From assembly GCF_003026105.1 (NCBI RefSeq), contig NZ_PYNW01000001.1:186001-250000 (forward strand): a stretch of DNA of 64,000 bases, given 5' to 3'. The number at the start of each line of letters is the position of its first letter. Positions within the stretch are counted from its first letter, which is position 1. The notes beneath the pieces are model-generated. The model did not search any database, was not told the origin of the DNA, and saw nothing but the letters and a program-made list of their open reading frames with translations. Origin of the DNA: Photobacterium sp. GB-56. Lineage in GTDB: Bacteria; Pseudomonadota; Gammaproteobacteria; Enterobacterales; Vibrionaceae. This document shows positions 45,600 to 55,773 of this stretch, in pieces. The position numbers were made by a program, and so were the translations under genes.

Positions 45600-46904
45600 A
45601 TGAAATTTCCAGGCCAACGAAAATCTAAGCATTACTTTCCGGTACATGCTCGCGATCCACTTTTAAGTCAAACGAAACAAGAGAAGCGTCTAGCACGTAC
45701 TCATGTTGTAGGTATTGACCAAACATTGGTAGATATTGAAGCTTATGTGGATGATGAATTCCTGGAACGCTATGAGTTAAGTAAAGGCCATTCTTTGGTT
45801 ATTACTGATGAAAAAGCAGAAGCGCTATATCAAGAGCTAAAAGAGAACAACCTTGTTACTCACGAGTTTGCTGGTGGCACGATTGGTAATACGCTACACA
45901 ACTATTCTGTGTTAGCGGATGATAAATCTGTTCTTTTAGGCGTGATGAGTAAAGACATTGAGATCGGTAGCTACGCGTACCGTTACCTTTGTAATACATC
46001 AAGCCGCATGGATATGAACTACCTTCAACCTGTTGACGGTCCTATTGGTCGTTGTTTTGCTCTTATTTCAAAAGACGGTGAACGTACCTTCGCTATCAAC
46101 GAAGGTAAGATGAACCAACTTGAACCTGATAGCATTCCTGAACATGTGTTTGAAAATGCGTCTGCACTTGTGTTAACGGCGTATTTAGTGCGTTGTAAGC
46201 CTGGCGATCCTATGCCAGCGGCAACAATGCGCGCCATTGAATATGCGAAAAAATACGATGTACCCGTGGTATTAACATTAGGTACAAAGTTCGTTATTCA
46301 AGACGATCCACAATGGTGGCGCGACTTCCTTCGTGATCATGTAACAGTTGTTGCAATGAATGAAGATGAAGGTGAAGCGTTAACTGGTGAGTCTGATCCG
46401 CTTGTAGCAGCTGATAAAGCATTAGAATGGGTTGATCTTGTTCTTTGTACTGCAGGCCCTGTAGGTTTATATACCGCAGGTTACACTGATGATAACGCTA
46501 AGCGTGAAACAAGTTTACCGTTACTTCCAGGTGATATTGCTGAGTTTAACCGCTATGAATTTAGCCGACCAATGCTTAAAACGGCGTGTGAGAATCCAAT
46601 TAAGGCGTATTCACATATTGCTCCTTATATGGGCGGTCCTGAGCGTATTAAGAATACTAACGGTGCTGGTGATGGTGCACTTTCAGCATTACTGCATGAT
46701 ATGTCTGCAAACCGCTACCATAAAGAAAACGTGCCGAACTCGAGTAAGCACCAACATTCTTTCCTAACTTATTCATCGTTCTCACAGGTTTGTTTATATT
46801 CAAACCGTGTAAGCTACGAAGTCTTGGCTCAGTATTCTCCACGTTTATCTCGTGGTCTGCCAGAGCGTGAAGATAGTTTGGAAGAAGCATACTGGGAACG
46901 TTAA
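45600..46904 (+). CDS. gsk: Inosine-guanosine kinase
   Basis: Gsk (434 residues, as in E. coli) phosphorylates inosine and guanosine to IMP and GMP in purine salvage. It belongs to the PfkB/ribokinase family. Visible features include GGTIGNTLHNYSVLADD near the substrate site and the anion-hole/catalytic Asp motif NTNGAGDGALSALLHD. It is followed by a strong bidirectional terminator and the convergent asnB. Confidence 0.97.
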   Translation: MKFPGQRKSKHYFPVHARDPLLSQTKQEKRLARTHVVGIDQTLVDIEAYVDDEFLERYELSKGHSLVITDEKAEALYQELKENNLVTHEFAGGTIGNTLHNYSVLADDKSVLLGVMSKDIEIGSYAYRYLCNTSSRMDMNYLQPVDGPIGRCFALISKDGERTFAINEGKMNQLEPDSIPEHVFENASALVLTAYLVRCKPGDPMPAATMRAIEYAKKYDVPVVLTLGTKFVIQDDPQWWRDFLRDHVTVVAMNEDEGEALTGESDPLVAADKALEWVDLVLCTAGPVGLYTAGYTDDNAKRETSLPLLPGDIAEFNRYEFSRPMLKTACENPIKAYSHIAPYMGGPERIKNTNGAGDGALSALLHDMSANRYHKENVPNSSKHQHSFLTYSSFSQVCLYSNRVSYEVLAQYSPRLSRGLPEREDSLEEAYWER

Positions 46905-46919
46905 GTTTCATATAGATAT

Positions 46920-46961
46920 AAAAAAACCGCCAACACATTTTAGTGCTTGGCGGTTTTTTAT
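46920..46961 (+). terminator. Bidirectional terminator between gsk and asnB
   Basis: AAAAAACCGCCAA and TTGGCGGTTTTTT make a 13-bp perfect stem, with T runs on both strands. Confidence 0.93.
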
Positions 46962-46982
46962 TAGCTGCAGTTTAGAGCAAAC

Positions 46983-48653
46983 TTATTTTTTATAAGCTTC
47001 GTTATGTACAGCTGCTACTGCACGACCTGATGGGTCTGCTGCGTTCTTAAAGCTCTCATCCCATTCAATCGCTTTTGCACTTGAACAAGCAATCGATGGA
47101 CCACCCGGTACACATTTTGCCGCACTTTCTAGCGGGAACAACTCTTCAAAGATCTCACGGTATGCGTAACCTTCTTTGGTTGTTGGTGTGTTGTAAGGGA
47201 AGCGGTAAGCCGCTGTTTCAAGCTGTTGATCCGTTACTTTTTCTTCAGCCACTTCTTTTAGCGTATCAATCCAGCTGTAACCTACACCATCAGAGAACTG
47301 CTCTTTTTGACGCCATGCGATAGATTCTGGTAAGTAGTGCTCAAAACACTCACGTAAGATGTGTTTTTCCATCTTACCGTTACCACACATTTTATCTTCA
47401 GGGTTCAGACGCATTGCCACATCGATAAATTCTTTATCTAGGAATGGTACTCGGCCTTCAACACCCCATGCCGCTAACGATTTGTTTGCTCGTGCACAGT
47501 CAAACATGTTCAGAGCAAGCAATTTACGTACAGTTTCTTCATGGAACTCTTTCGCGTTCGGTGCTTTATGGAAGTATAAGTAGCCACCAAAGATTTCATC
47601 TGCACCTTCACCAGAAAGTACCATCTTGATACCCATTGCCTTGATTTTACGACCCATTAGGAACATTGGGGTAGAAGCACGAATGGTTGTCACATCGTAA
47701 GTTTCAATGTGATAAATCACATCACGGATAGCATCTAGACCTTCTTGAATCGTGTAAGTCATTTCATGGTGAACGGTACCAATTTTATCTGCAACTTCAC
47801 GCGCTGCTTTTAAATCAGGGGCACCTTCAAGACCCACGGCAAAAGAGTGAAGTTGAGGCCACCATGCTTCAGATTGGTCATTATCCTCAATACGCATTGC
47901 AGCAAAGCGTTTTGCCACAGCTGATGTAATTGATGAATCTAAACCACCTGATAGTAGTACACCGTAAGGTACATCTGTCATTAACTGACGCTTAATAGCG
48001 GCTTCTAATGCTTCAGTTAATTCTTCTTTGCTGGTTGAGTTACCTTGTACGGCTGCGTATTCATTCCAATCACGGGTGTAATACCGTTGTGGCTCGGCAT
48101 CAGCACTACCGTAGTAACAACCAGGAGGGAATTCACTCACTGTTTTACACACAGGTACCAGCGCTTTCATTTCTGATGCAACATAGTAGTTACCGTTTTC
48201 GTCAAAGCCTTGGTACAACGGAATAATACCAATGTGATCACGACCTACAAGGTAAGTATCTTTTTCTTCATCGTACAGTACAAAGGCGAAAATACCGTTA
48301 AGCTCTTCAAGTAACTCTTCGCCCATATCTTGGTATAGCGCAAGAATAACTTCACAATCTGAATCTGTTTGGAAATCGTATTTACCTTCATAGCGAGCAC
48401 GGATTTCTTTGTGGTTGTAGATTTCACCGTTAACCGCAAGAATTAATTTTTTATCTGGGCTATATAGCGGTTGTGCACCACTGTTTAAGCCAACAATCGC
48501 TAGACGCTCATGCGCAAGAATGGCATGTTCTGATGCATAAATACCTGACCAGTCTGGGCCGCGGTGACGAAGCTTTTTCGACATTTCTAATGCGATAGGA
48601 CGCAATGCTGCTGCGTCGCTTTTAATGTCTAGGATCCCAAATACAGAACACAT
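46983..48653 (-). CDS. asnB: Glutamine-hydrolysing asparagine synthetase B
   Basis: AsnB (556 residues) makes asparagine from aspartate, glutamine and ATP. Cys2 (MCSVFGI) is the glutaminase nucleophile exposed after Met removal. The N-terminal glutaminase domain contains NGEIYNHKEIR and the C-terminal synthetase domain the PP-loop LLSGGLDSSI and SGEGADEIFGGYL. The length is close to E. coli AsnB (554). It is convergent with gsk. Confidence 0.97.
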   Translation of the reverse strand: MCSVFGILDIKSDAAALRPIALEMSKKLRHRGPDWSGIYASEHAILAHERLAIVGLNSGAQPLYSPDKKLILAVNGEIYNHKEIRARYEGKYDFQTDSDCEVILALYQDMGEELLEELNGIFAFVLYDEEKDTYLVGRDHIGIIPLYQGFDENGNYYVASEMKALVPVCKTVSEFPPGCYYGSADAEPQRYYTRDWNEYAAVQGNSTSKEELTEALEAAIKRQLMTDVPYGVLLSGGLDSSITSAVAKRFAAMRIEDNDQSEAWWPQLHSFAVGLEGAPDLKAAREVADKIGTVHHEMTYTIQEGLDAIRDVIYHIETYDVTTIRASTPMFLMGRKIKAMGIKMVLSGEGADEIFGGYLYFHKAPNAKEFHEETVRKLLALNMFDCARANKSLAAWGVEGRVPFLDKEFIDVAMRLNPEDKMCGNGKMEKHILRECFEHYLPESIAWRQKEQFSDGVGYSWIDTLKEVAEEKVTDQQLETAAYRFPYNTPTTKEGYAYREIFEELFPLESAAKCVPGGPSIACSSAKAIEWDESFKNAADPSGRAVAAVHNEAYKK

Positions 48654-48902
48654 AGTAATACCACTCCAACGTTATCTTTTTATATCCATAAATCTTAGAA
48701 ACACAGATGTAACCGAAAGGTTTATATAATGAAAATAAAACTTTTTATTTATGTGCGTTTCTCTTTGATTGTTAAAATTGCGTATTCTGAAGTAAATTGC
48801 AATAAAAAATCTTCAATCCATTAAAATAAAACGCCTTAGGTAAATATCATTCATTAAAATCGCCTTTAACTGAATTAAATCTAATTTGTTTGGCTTTTTG
48901 TT
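48654..48902 (-). other. asnB upstream region
   Basis: About 250 AT-rich bases separate asnB from the antiporter terminator. They must hold the asnB promoter. No operator, hairpin or small gene could be supported. Confidence 0.4.
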
Positions 48903-48943
48903 TAAAAAAAATAAACAGTAGTTGTTACCACTGTTTATTTTTT
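48903..48943 (-). terminator. Terminator of the Kef-type antiporter gene
   Basis: AATAAACAGT (48910-48919) pairs with ACTGTTTATT (48930-48939). On the minus strand a long T-rich run follows. It lies about 30 bases past the antiporter stop. Confidence 0.8.
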
Positions 48944-48973
48944 GCTGCGAAATAAGGGGGCGTACTTATAGGA

Positions 48974-50566
48974 TTATGATTTGATTGCTGTTATGTCTGG
49001 CTTTAAGTGATCACATACATTACGAGCAAAACCACTGCCAGCCTCATTGAAGATGTTGAAGACGGCATCAATACCTTGTTCATACAGTAACTCTTCATCA
49101 TCATTGTACTGAGCAATTGCTGCTATTTTACCTTGGAAATGACGAGCTTTAATTTGCTCCAAGGCATAAACATTCGCCTGACTATGAGGCATTGCTAATA
49201 AAATAAGAGTTATACGTTCTTTGCTGATCACCCGCGCCCAAAAATCAGGATCAGTCGCATCGCCTTGAATAACATTACGTCCTTCTTTGCGTTGCTTCTC
49301 TGCGGATTCCTCTCGGGTTTCAACGCCTATGATTTGCTTGCCGTAACGTGCTTGTAACTCATCATATGCCCCCGTGCCTATTCGACCCATACCAAGAATT
49401 AACACTTTTGATTGTCCAAGATCGATCAGTTTGTCATCGGCGTTGAGTTTTTCTGGTTCAAATTCTTTTAGCCATTTTGATGCTTCTGTATAAAGTTTAT
49501 GGCTCACGCTGTTGAGAGGGGCTGCGAGCAAAAATGAAAAAGAAACGGCAATAGCGATAGCCACTAAAAAAGTACCCGGTAATAGTCCTAGCTTATAAGC
49601 CACACCACCGACAATTAAACCAAACTCGCTGTAATTAAATAGTGTTAACGTCGCGAGCATTGAGGTACGGACACGGTAACGACACAAATGGAATATGCCG
49701 TAGTACAACATGCCTTTAAGCGGTAATAAGAGTAGTAAAACAAATGCCATCAGTAACCCATTAAGCGTCGGGGTTTCTGACAGGCCAATATTTAAGAAAA
49801 AGCAAACAAGTAACAGCTCTTTAAAGTTAAAGAGTGATTTTGCCATTTCAGAAGACTTACTGTGTCCTGCCATTAGCATCCCGATCAATAGCGCACCCAA
49901 ATCAGGCTTCATACCAACCAGTTTAAATAACCCTGCACCGAGCACTAGCGCAAGAGTAATGGCATAGAGTACCAGTACTTCACCGTGACCTGCTTTGTCT
50001 AAGATCTTGTATAGGATAGGGCGAATTAACGGTAGGGCGAAAAGTCCAAGCGCATACACTTCTGGCATTTTTCCACTTGAGATAGTCAAGAATATAACGG
50101 CGAAGATATCTTGCATGACCAGAATACCGATAGAGACGGTACCGTACTTTGCATTTAACTCGCCTTTTTCTTGTAACAGCTTAATGGCAAATACTGTACT
50201 GGAAAAAGACAGCGCAAACCCGATAAGAATTAATTGGCTTAACGCCATGTCGCTGAACATGGTTAAACCAAGCTGTTTTAATACCAATAAACAGAGGGTA
50301 AATAAGGTTGTTGATAAGAGATTATGTAAGGTAGCACCACCCCAAACTTCTTTTTTAAGTAAGGACTTCACATCCAGCTTTAAACCAATGGTAAAAAGAA
50401 GCAGTGTTACCCCTAAGTTAGCTAAGGTTTCTAAAGTAGGTGTAGAAGTAAAGCCAAAACTGTTAAGACTAAAGCCTGCAACAAGAAAACCCACAAGAGG
50501 GGGGAGTTTGCAACGTAGAGCAATAAAACCAATGATAAAAGCGGTAAGTATGTAGATAAATTCCAT
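48974..50566 (-). CDS. CPA2/Kef-type cation:proton antiporter with TrkA-N domain
   Basis: The 530-residue protein starts at ATG 50566 (MEFIYILTAFIIGFIALRCK); a TTG ten codons upstream is less likely. About twelve membrane helices (residues 1-370) form the Na+/H+ exchanger-like domain, with LPPLVGFLVAGF and the family Asp in GMKPDLGALLIGMLMAG. They are followed by a cytoplasmic Rossmann TrkA-N domain (SKVLILGMGRIGTGAYDEL). E. coli keeps a related gene (ybaL) next to gsk, so this may be its counterpart. It probably exports K+ or Na+ in exchange for protons; the ion is unproven. Confidence 0.9.
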   Translation of the reverse strand: MEFIYILTAFIIGFIALRCKLPPLVGFLVAGFSLNSFGFTSTPTLETLANLGVTLLLFTIGLKLDVKSLLKKEVWGGATLHNLLSTTLFTLCLLVLKQLGLTMFSDMALSQLILIGFALSFSSTVFAIKLLQEKGELNAKYGTVSIGILVMQDIFAVIFLTISSGKMPEVYALGLFALPLIRPILYKILDKAGHGEVLVLYAITLALVLGAGLFKLVGMKPDLGALLIGMLMAGHSKSSEMAKSLFNFKELLLVCFFLNIGLSETPTLNGLLMAFVLLLLLPLKGMLYYGIFHLCRYRVRTSMLATLTLFNYSEFGLIVGGVAYKLGLLPGTFLVAIAIAVSFSFLLAAPLNSVSHKLYTEASKWLKEFEPEKLNADDKLIDLGQSKVLILGMGRIGTGAYDELQARYGKQIIGVETREESAEKQRKEGRNVIQGDATDPDFWARVISKERITLILLAMPHSQANVYALEQIKARHFQGKIAAIAQYNDDEELLYEQGIDAVFNIFNEAGSGFARNVCDHLKPDITAIKS

Positions 50567-50627
50567 ATCTTGTACAACATCCTTGCAAGATAACAATCTG
50601 GAGAAATAGTGTGAAGCTGATGAGATT

Positions 50628-50655
50628 AGGGGCGTATTAAATCAATACGCCCCTT
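50628..50655 (-). terminator. Hairpin after nagC
   Basis: AGGGGCGTATT and AATACGCCCCT form an 11-bp perfect stem 27 bases past the nagC stop. The T run is weak, so termination is probable but not certain. Confidence 0.6.
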
Positions 50656-50681
50656 TGCTCTGAATTTATATGGTGCTGTGA

Positions 50682-51896
50682 TTAGTCTTCTAATAGAAGC
50701 TGTAATAATACACCGTTTAACATGGCGCGTTTGATCATTGAAAATGCACCTATGGTCGGCTGGTTATAAAGCTCAGATGCAACAACCGGTAAGTCATGAT
50801 GAAATCTTGAGAGTGATTGTGTTTCAACACAACGTCGAATCGCTGGAAAAACAATCTCTTGGGCATGAGTAATGTTACCCGCAAGAATGATTTTTTGAGG
50901 GTTGAACAAATTGATGGTCATCGCAAGAGCTTTGCCCAATTGATTTCCAACTTTTATCAACGCTTGGGTTGCTAACTCATCACCATCATTTGCCGCATTA
51001 CAAATCGCAAGCATTGTTATATCTTCAAGCGCTTGTAATGAACTTGGATAGCCTTGGTCGAGCAAATGTTGAACATTTTTAACTATTGCGGGATCGGCTG
51101 CGACTGTTTCTAAACAACCAAAATTACCGCATTGGCATTTATCGCCTAAAGGATCGATTTGAATATGGCCGATCTCGCCCACGTTACGGTTAAAGCCCAA
51201 GAATACTTGACCATTAACAATAATACCGGCACCTGTACCGTTGTGAACACTGACTAGAATTGAGTCTTTACAATCGCGGCTTGCACCGAAGTAATGTTCA
51301 GCTAGCGCTAGGCCTCGAATATCATTACCGACAAAACAAATAACACCGAATTGTTTTTTAATAATGTCAGCTAATGGAAAGTCATCAATTTCAATATGTG
51401 GCATATATTCCACAATACCATGCTCAGGGTTCACTAAGCCGGGGAGCGTAATACCAAATGCAACCAATTCTTTCATTACATTTTGGTTATTACTGATGAA
51501 ATTTTGGATATGCTCAAGTAAACCATCAATTAAGGCTTGTTGGCTGGTATAAGAAAATGGGTGAGCGGTACCTGTTATATGGTTACCACTTAAATCATAA
51601 AGGGTTATTTCAATGTAATTTCGACCAATACGCACCGCAATAGAATGAAATGCTGCTGATTCAGTTGTCAGCGATATTGCCCGTCTACCGCCGGTTGATG
51701 CTTGTTGCGCGACCTCTTTGATTAGGCCGCGCTCAAGTAGTTGGCGGGTTATTTTAGTAACACTGGCAGGAGCAAGCTGACTAACATCAGCCACCTGAAT
51801 ACGTGAAATAGGGCCCTGCAAGTCAATCAAGCGATAAACAGCTGCACTGTTTAGCTGTTTTACGAGATCAACATTACCAATTTGTCCGCCTGTCAT
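50682..51896 (-). CDS. nagC: N-acetylglucosamine repressor NagC (ROK family)
   Basis: NagC (404 residues) has an N-terminal winged-helix DNA-binding domain (about 15-75; ISRIQVADVSQLAPASVTKI) and a ROK sugar-binding domain with the zinc motif HIQIDPLGDKCQCGNFGCLE. It represses the nag genes and responds to GlcNAc-6-phosphate. It begins 2 bases after the nagA stop, closing a nagB-nagA-nagC operon as in E. coli. Operator-like sequences lie between nagB and nagE. Confidence 0.95.
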   Translation of the reverse strand: MTGGQIGNVDLVKQLNSAAVYRLIDLQGPISRIQVADVSQLAPASVTKITRQLLERGLIKEVAQQASTGGRRAISLTTESAAFHSIAVRIGRNYIEITLYDLSGNHITGTAHPFSYTSQQALIDGLLEHIQNFISNNQNVMKELVAFGITLPGLVNPEHGIVEYMPHIEIDDFPLADIIKKQFGVICFVGNDIRGLALAEHYFGASRDCKDSILVSVHNGTGAGIIVNGQVFLGFNRNVGEIGHIQIDPLGDKCQCGNFGCLETVAADPAIVKNVQHLLDQGYPSSLQALEDITMLAICNAANDGDELATQALIKVGNQLGKALAMTINLFNPQKIILAGNITHAQEIVFPAIRRCVETQSLSRFHHDLPVVASELYNQPTIGAFSMIKRAMLNGVLLQLLLED

Positions 51897-51898
51897 AA

Positions 51899-53035
51899 TT
51901 AGCTCTGTTTGTATTCACCATTAACAATTGTCGCCTGAACATGATAATCGCGATCAAACACAGTAAGATTTGCTACCATGCCTTTTCTTATAGCCCCAAG
52001 TTTCTTGTCTACACCAATAGCGCGAGCAGGATAAAGTGTGGCCATACGAATCGCTTCGTCCAAGGCGATACCTACATGTTCAACACTATTTTGAATTGCT
52101 TCAATCATTGTCAGTGCTGAACCACCAAGTGTGCCTTCTTCAGTTACACACATGCCGTTTCGGTAATATACCTTTGTCCCAGTAAAAAGAAAGCTATCGA
52201 TGTTTGCACCTGCTGGAGCTGTGGCATCGGTCACTAAAACTAAACGCGTATTCTTCATTTTATGAGCCATGCGGATATTGGCATAGTCAACATGGAAACC
52301 GTCAGCAATAACGCCTGTATAGATTTCACTGCTATCGTAAATAGCGCCAACTAGACCTGGCGAACGACCTTCTACTGGACTCATCGCATTGAATAAATGC
52401 GTAGTAAAACTAATACCGAGATCGAAGCCTTGTCTTGCTTCTTCGTATGTCGCATTACTGTGTCCTGCCGATACGACAATACCTGAATCAATCAGTTTCT
52501 GAATATGCTCAGGTGAATTCAGTTCAGGTGCGAGAGTGACTTTAGTAATAACATCAGCATTATCACACAAGAACGCAATCATATCGTCACTCGCTGGACG
52601 AATGAAATCCGGGCGGTGAACCCCTTTCTTTACAACATTAATATAAGGGCCTTCTAGGTGTAGGCCTAATGCTTGATTGTGGTATTTTGCTTGATAGTCA
52701 CGAATAGCTGAAACTGCACGTTTCATGTCTTCGTCGGGGGAGGTGATAAGCGTAGGGAGAAAGCTAGTACAACCTGATTTTAGGTTGGCTTGGTGCATAA
52801 TATCAATGGCTTCGGCGGTGGTTTCATTGTTGAACATCACCCCTCCACAACCATTTAATTGTAAGTCAATAAAGCCAGGAGAGAGGTTTGCACCATGAAG
52901 ATCGATAGTGTCGATGCCATCGAGTAAATGATTAATCGGGCAGATTGCATGAATGTTCACGCCGTCAATAATGACGGCGTGGTTATTCAGCACTTCGCTA
53001 CCGGTAAAAATATTACAGTTGGTAAGCGCGTACAT
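51899..53035 (-). CDS. nagA: N-acetylglucosamine-6-phosphate deacetylase
   Basis: NagA (378 residues) converts GlcNAc-6-phosphate to glucosamine-6-phosphate. It is an amidohydrolase-fold enzyme with [33 protein letters not shown] (metal-site Glu), [23 protein letters not shown] and the catalytic Asp in [10 protein letters not shown]. It sits 18 bases after nagB in the same operon. Confidence 0.97.
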   Translation of the reverse strand: MYALTNCNIFTGSEVLNNHAVIIDGVNIHAICPINHLLDGIDTIDLHGANLSPGFIDLQLNGCGGVMFNNETTAEAIDIMHQANLKSGCTSFLPTLITSPDEDMKRAVSAIRDYQAKYHNQALGLHLEGPYINVVKKGVHRPDFIRPASDDMIAFLCDNADVITKVTLAPELNSPEHIQKLIDSGIVVSAGHSNATYEEARQGFDLGISFTTHLFNAMSPVEGRSPGLVGAIYDSSEIYTGVIADGFHVDYANIRMAHKMKNTRLVLVTDATAPAGANIDSFLFTGTKVYYRNGMCVTEEGTLGGSALTMIEAIQNSVEHVGIALDEAIRMATLYPARAIGVDKKLGAIRKGMVANLTVFDRDYHVQATIVNGEYKQS

Positions 53036-53053
53036 GAATATTCCTTAATAGGA

Positions 53054-53854
53054 TTAAAGGTGGTTAATATTTTCCGCTTCTAGTTCTTGGAAGTACTTAA
53101 CGGTCTTCACTTTTAGCTCTTGAGTTGATGGCTCATCACAAACAATCATTGATTTAGGATGTAGCTGCAGTGCAGATACTGTCCATAGGTGATTGACACT
53201 GCCTTCAACCGCAGCTTGTAGTGCCTGTGCTTTGTTGTGGCCAGTGATAAGGATCATGACTTCTTCAGAATCTAGTAATGTACCAACACCGATAGTTAGC
53301 GAGTACTTAGGTACTTGGTTGATATCGCCATCGAAGAAGCGAGAGTTAGCAATACGCGTTTCGTGCGTTAGTGTTTTGATTCGTGTACGAGATGCTAATG
53401 ATGATGCTGGCTCATTGAAAGCAATGTGGCCGTCGTTGCCTACACCGCCCATGAATAGGTTGATTTTACCGTAAGATTTGATCTTATCTTCGTAACGTTG
53501 GCATTCAGCAACGTGATCTTCTGCGTTACCATCAAGAAGGTTAATGTTCTCTTCTTGGATGTCAACGTGGTTGAAGAAGTTGTTGTACATGAAGTTACGG
53601 TATGATTCTGGGTGATCTGCAGGCATGCCTACGTACTCATCCATGTTGAAAGTAACAACATGTTTAAAGCTTACTTCACCAGCTTGGTATAGCTCGATAA
53701 GACGTTTGTAAGTTGCAAGTGGTGTACCACCAGTTGGTAGACCCAATACAAATGGACGCTCAGCTGATGGTTCGAATTTATTGATACGATCTGCGATGTA
53801 GCGAGCTGACCATAAACCAACATCTTTAGCGTTATTTAGCGGGATTAGTCTCAC
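53054..53854 (-). CDS. nagB: Glucosamine-6-phosphate deaminase
   Basis: NagB (266 residues, as in E. coli) turns glucosamine-6-phosphate into fructose-6-phosphate and ammonia, linking amino-sugar use to glycolysis. Key segments are [36 protein letters not shown] (catalytic Asp) and [18 protein letters not shown]. It is the first gene of the leftward nag operon, divergent from nagE across a 257-base control region. Confidence 0.97.
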   Translation of the reverse strand: MRLIPLNNAKDVGLWSARYIADRINKFEPSAERPFVLGLPTGGTPLATYKRLIELYQAGEVSFKHVVTFNMDEYVGMPADHPESYRNFMYNNFFNHVDIQEENINLLDGNAEDHVAECQRYEDKIKSYGKINLFMGGVGNDGHIAFNEPASSLASRTRIKTLTHETRIANSRFFDGDINQVPKYSLTIGVGTLLDSEEVMILITGHNKAQALQAAVEGSVNHLWTVSALQLHPKSMIVCDEPSTQELKVKTVKYFQELEAENINHL

Positions 53855-53910
53855 GTTGATACCTCGTTGAAGAAAGTTAAAACAGGAAAAATCTTAGCGA
53901 CATAGCGCCT

Positions 53911-54026
53911 TTGTTTCGAATGATAAAATAAGTTTTATGATCGAGCTAGCAAAATCACTCAGTTCTAACCTCCGTCGGTGATTGAGATCACAAATGATGA
54001 GCTTTTAATTTGCGGGGCGAAATTAA
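53911..54026. promoter_or_regulatory. nagB/nagE divergent control region with CRP and NagC-like sites
   Basis: A good CRP site, GGTGATTGAGATCACA, lies at 53977-53992. At 54005-54026 TTAATTT and AAATTAA are perfect 7-bp arms around GCGGGGCG, resembling NagC operators. A weaker similar sequence (TTGTTTCG...AAAATAA) lies at 53911-53931. In E. coli NagC binds operators at nagB and nagE and loops the DNA, with CRP between them; the layout here is the same. Assignments rest on motif likeness. Confidence 0.6.
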
Positions 54027-54111
54027 TTTCTTAAACTGCGGATAACTTAATACGGATAGCTTATAAACAGTTATTTAATTACATCTAAGAAAACCATAGG
54101 GGGAACTAAGG

Positions 54112-55602
54112 GTGAATATTCTTGGATATTTTCAAAAAGTAGGTAAGGCATTAATGGTGCCAGTTGCAGTACTTCCTGCAGCGGCAATCTTAATGGGTAT
54201 CGGTTACTGGATTGATCCGAACGGCTGGGGTGCAAACTCTGCATTAGCTGCTTTCTTGATCAAGGCTGGTGCGGCAATTATTGATAACATGTCTGTACTG
54301 TTTGCAGTGGGTGTTGCATACGGCATGTCTAAAGATAAAGATGGTGCAGCAGCACTTTCTGGTTTTGTAGGTTTCCTTGTGGTAACAACGCTTCTTGCAC
54401 CGGGTGCAGTCGCGCAAATCCAAGGTATTGACCCAAGCGCAGTTCCAGCTGCATTTGGTAAAATCAATAACCAATTCGTAGGTATCTTAGTCGGTATCGT
54501 ATCAGCTGAGTTGTACAACCGTTTCTCAAACGTAGAACTACACAAAGCACTAGCGTTCTTTAGTGGTAAGCGTTTAGTACCAATTCTAACATCTATTGCT
54601 GGTATCGTTATTGCAGGTATCTTGATGGTTGTTTGGCCATCAATTTACGGCGGTCTAGTACATTTTGGTGAAAGCATCCAAGGTATGGGTTCTGTAGGTG
54701 CGGGTCTATATGCATTCTTCAACCGTCTATTGATTCCTGTAGGTCTTCACCACGCACTAAACTCAGTATTCTGGTTTGACGTAGCAGGTATTAACGATAT
54801 TCCTAACTTCCTAGGCGGCGCGAAATCAATCGCTGAAGGTACAGCAACTCCAGGTGTCACTGGTATGTACCAAGCTGGTTTCTTCCCAATCATGATGTTT
54901 GGTCTACCAGGTGCGGCACTTGCGATGTACCACACTGCGAAAGCGAAGAATAAAGAGCGCGTAGCATCTCTACTACTAGCTGCTGGTTTTGCATCATTCT
55001 TCACAGGTGTTACTGAGCCGCTAGAATTTGCATTCATGTTCCTAGCACCAGTACTGTACGTAATTCACGCAGCACTAGCGGGTCTATCTGTATACATCGC
55101 AGCATCTATGCAGTGGATTGCAGGTTTCGGTTTCTCTGCAGGTCTAGTTGATATGTTCTTGTCATCACGCAACCCACTAGCTGTTCAGTGGTATATGCTG
55201 ATTGTTCAAGGTATTGCATTCTTCTTCATCTACTACTTTGTATTCCGCTTCGCGATTGTTAAGTTCAACCTTAAAACGCCTGGCCGTGAAGACGACGAAG
55301 AAGAGACTTCATCAGTTGCAGGTTCTGCAGAAACTAGCGAGCTAGCGAAGCAGTACTTAAAAGCACTGGGTGGTCACGGTAACCTAGAGAACATTGATGC
55401 TTGTATTACACGTCTACGCCTAACGCTAAAAGACAGCAGTCTTGCTAACGAGAAAACGTTAAAAGCACTAGGTGCGATGGGTGTAGTTAAACTAGGTTCA
55501 AATAACCTTCAGGTTATCCTTGGCCCTCTAGCTGAAATTGTTGCTGGCGAAATGAAGAAAATCCCAGCGTCAGAAGATCTATCTTCTGTAAAACTTCCAT
55601 AA
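54112..55602 (+). CDS. nagE: PTS N-acetylglucosamine transporter EIICB (NagE)
   Basis: The 496-residue product starts with GTG at 54112 after AGGGGGAAC. The N-terminal EIIC domain (about residues 1-375) forms the membrane channel, with the sugar-site segment GLHHALNSVFWFDVAGI and TGVTEPLEFAFMFLAP. The C-terminal EIIB domain carries the phosphorylated Cys431 in NIDACITRLRL. Unlike E. coli NagE (about 648 residues) it has no fused EIIA domain, so phosphate must come from a separate EIIA such as Crr. It imports and phosphorylates GlcNAc, feeding NagA and NagB. Confidence 0.96.
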   Translation: MNILGYFQKVGKALMVPVAVLPAAAILMGIGYWIDPNGWGANSALAAFLIKAGAAIIDNMSVLFAVGVAYGMSKDKDGAAALSGFVGFLVVTTLLAPGAVAQIQGIDPSAVPAAFGKINNQFVGILVGIVSAELYNRFSNVELHKALAFFSGKRLVPILTSIAGIVIAGILMVVWPSIYGGLVHFGESIQGMGSVGAGLYAFFNRLLIPVGLHHALNSVFWFDVAGINDIPNFLGGAKSIAEGTATPGVTGMYQAGFFPIMMFGLPGAALAMYHTAKAKNKERVASLLLAAGFASFFTGVTEPLEFAFMFLAPVLYVIHAALAGLSVYIAASMQWIAGFGFSAGLVDMFLSSRNPLAVQWYMLIVQGIAFFFIYYFVFRFAIVKFNLKTPGREDDEEETSSVAGSAETSELAKQYLKALGGHGNLENIDACITRLRLTLKDSSLANEKTLKALGAMGVVKLGSNNLQVILGPLAEIVAGEMKKIPASEDLSSVKLP

Positions 55603-55652
55603 TTACCTGAATTCTTCAGTAATTAAGTAATACCGCAAGACCTTTAATAAAA

Positions 55653-55697
55653 CCGGCCTTATTATTTTCAAACATGGAATGATAGGGCCGGCATTTT
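55653..55697 (+). terminator. Terminator after nagE
   Basis: CCGGCC (55653-55658) pairs with GGCCGG (55686-55691), the stem continuing through TAT/ATA and ATT/AAT, followed by CATTTTG. Confidence 0.65.
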
Positions 55698-55773
55698 GAG
55701 TACCCAACGTTTGGGCTCGTATTGATTTTCTCTTCACTTTTTTAGAAGAGATATCGGGAGAAAGGAATATATC

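Noticed and set aside
49995..50555. 186-codon frame antisense to the antiporter gene
   Set aside because: It mirrors the antiporter coding frame; the sense protein has clear domains and the antisense one none.
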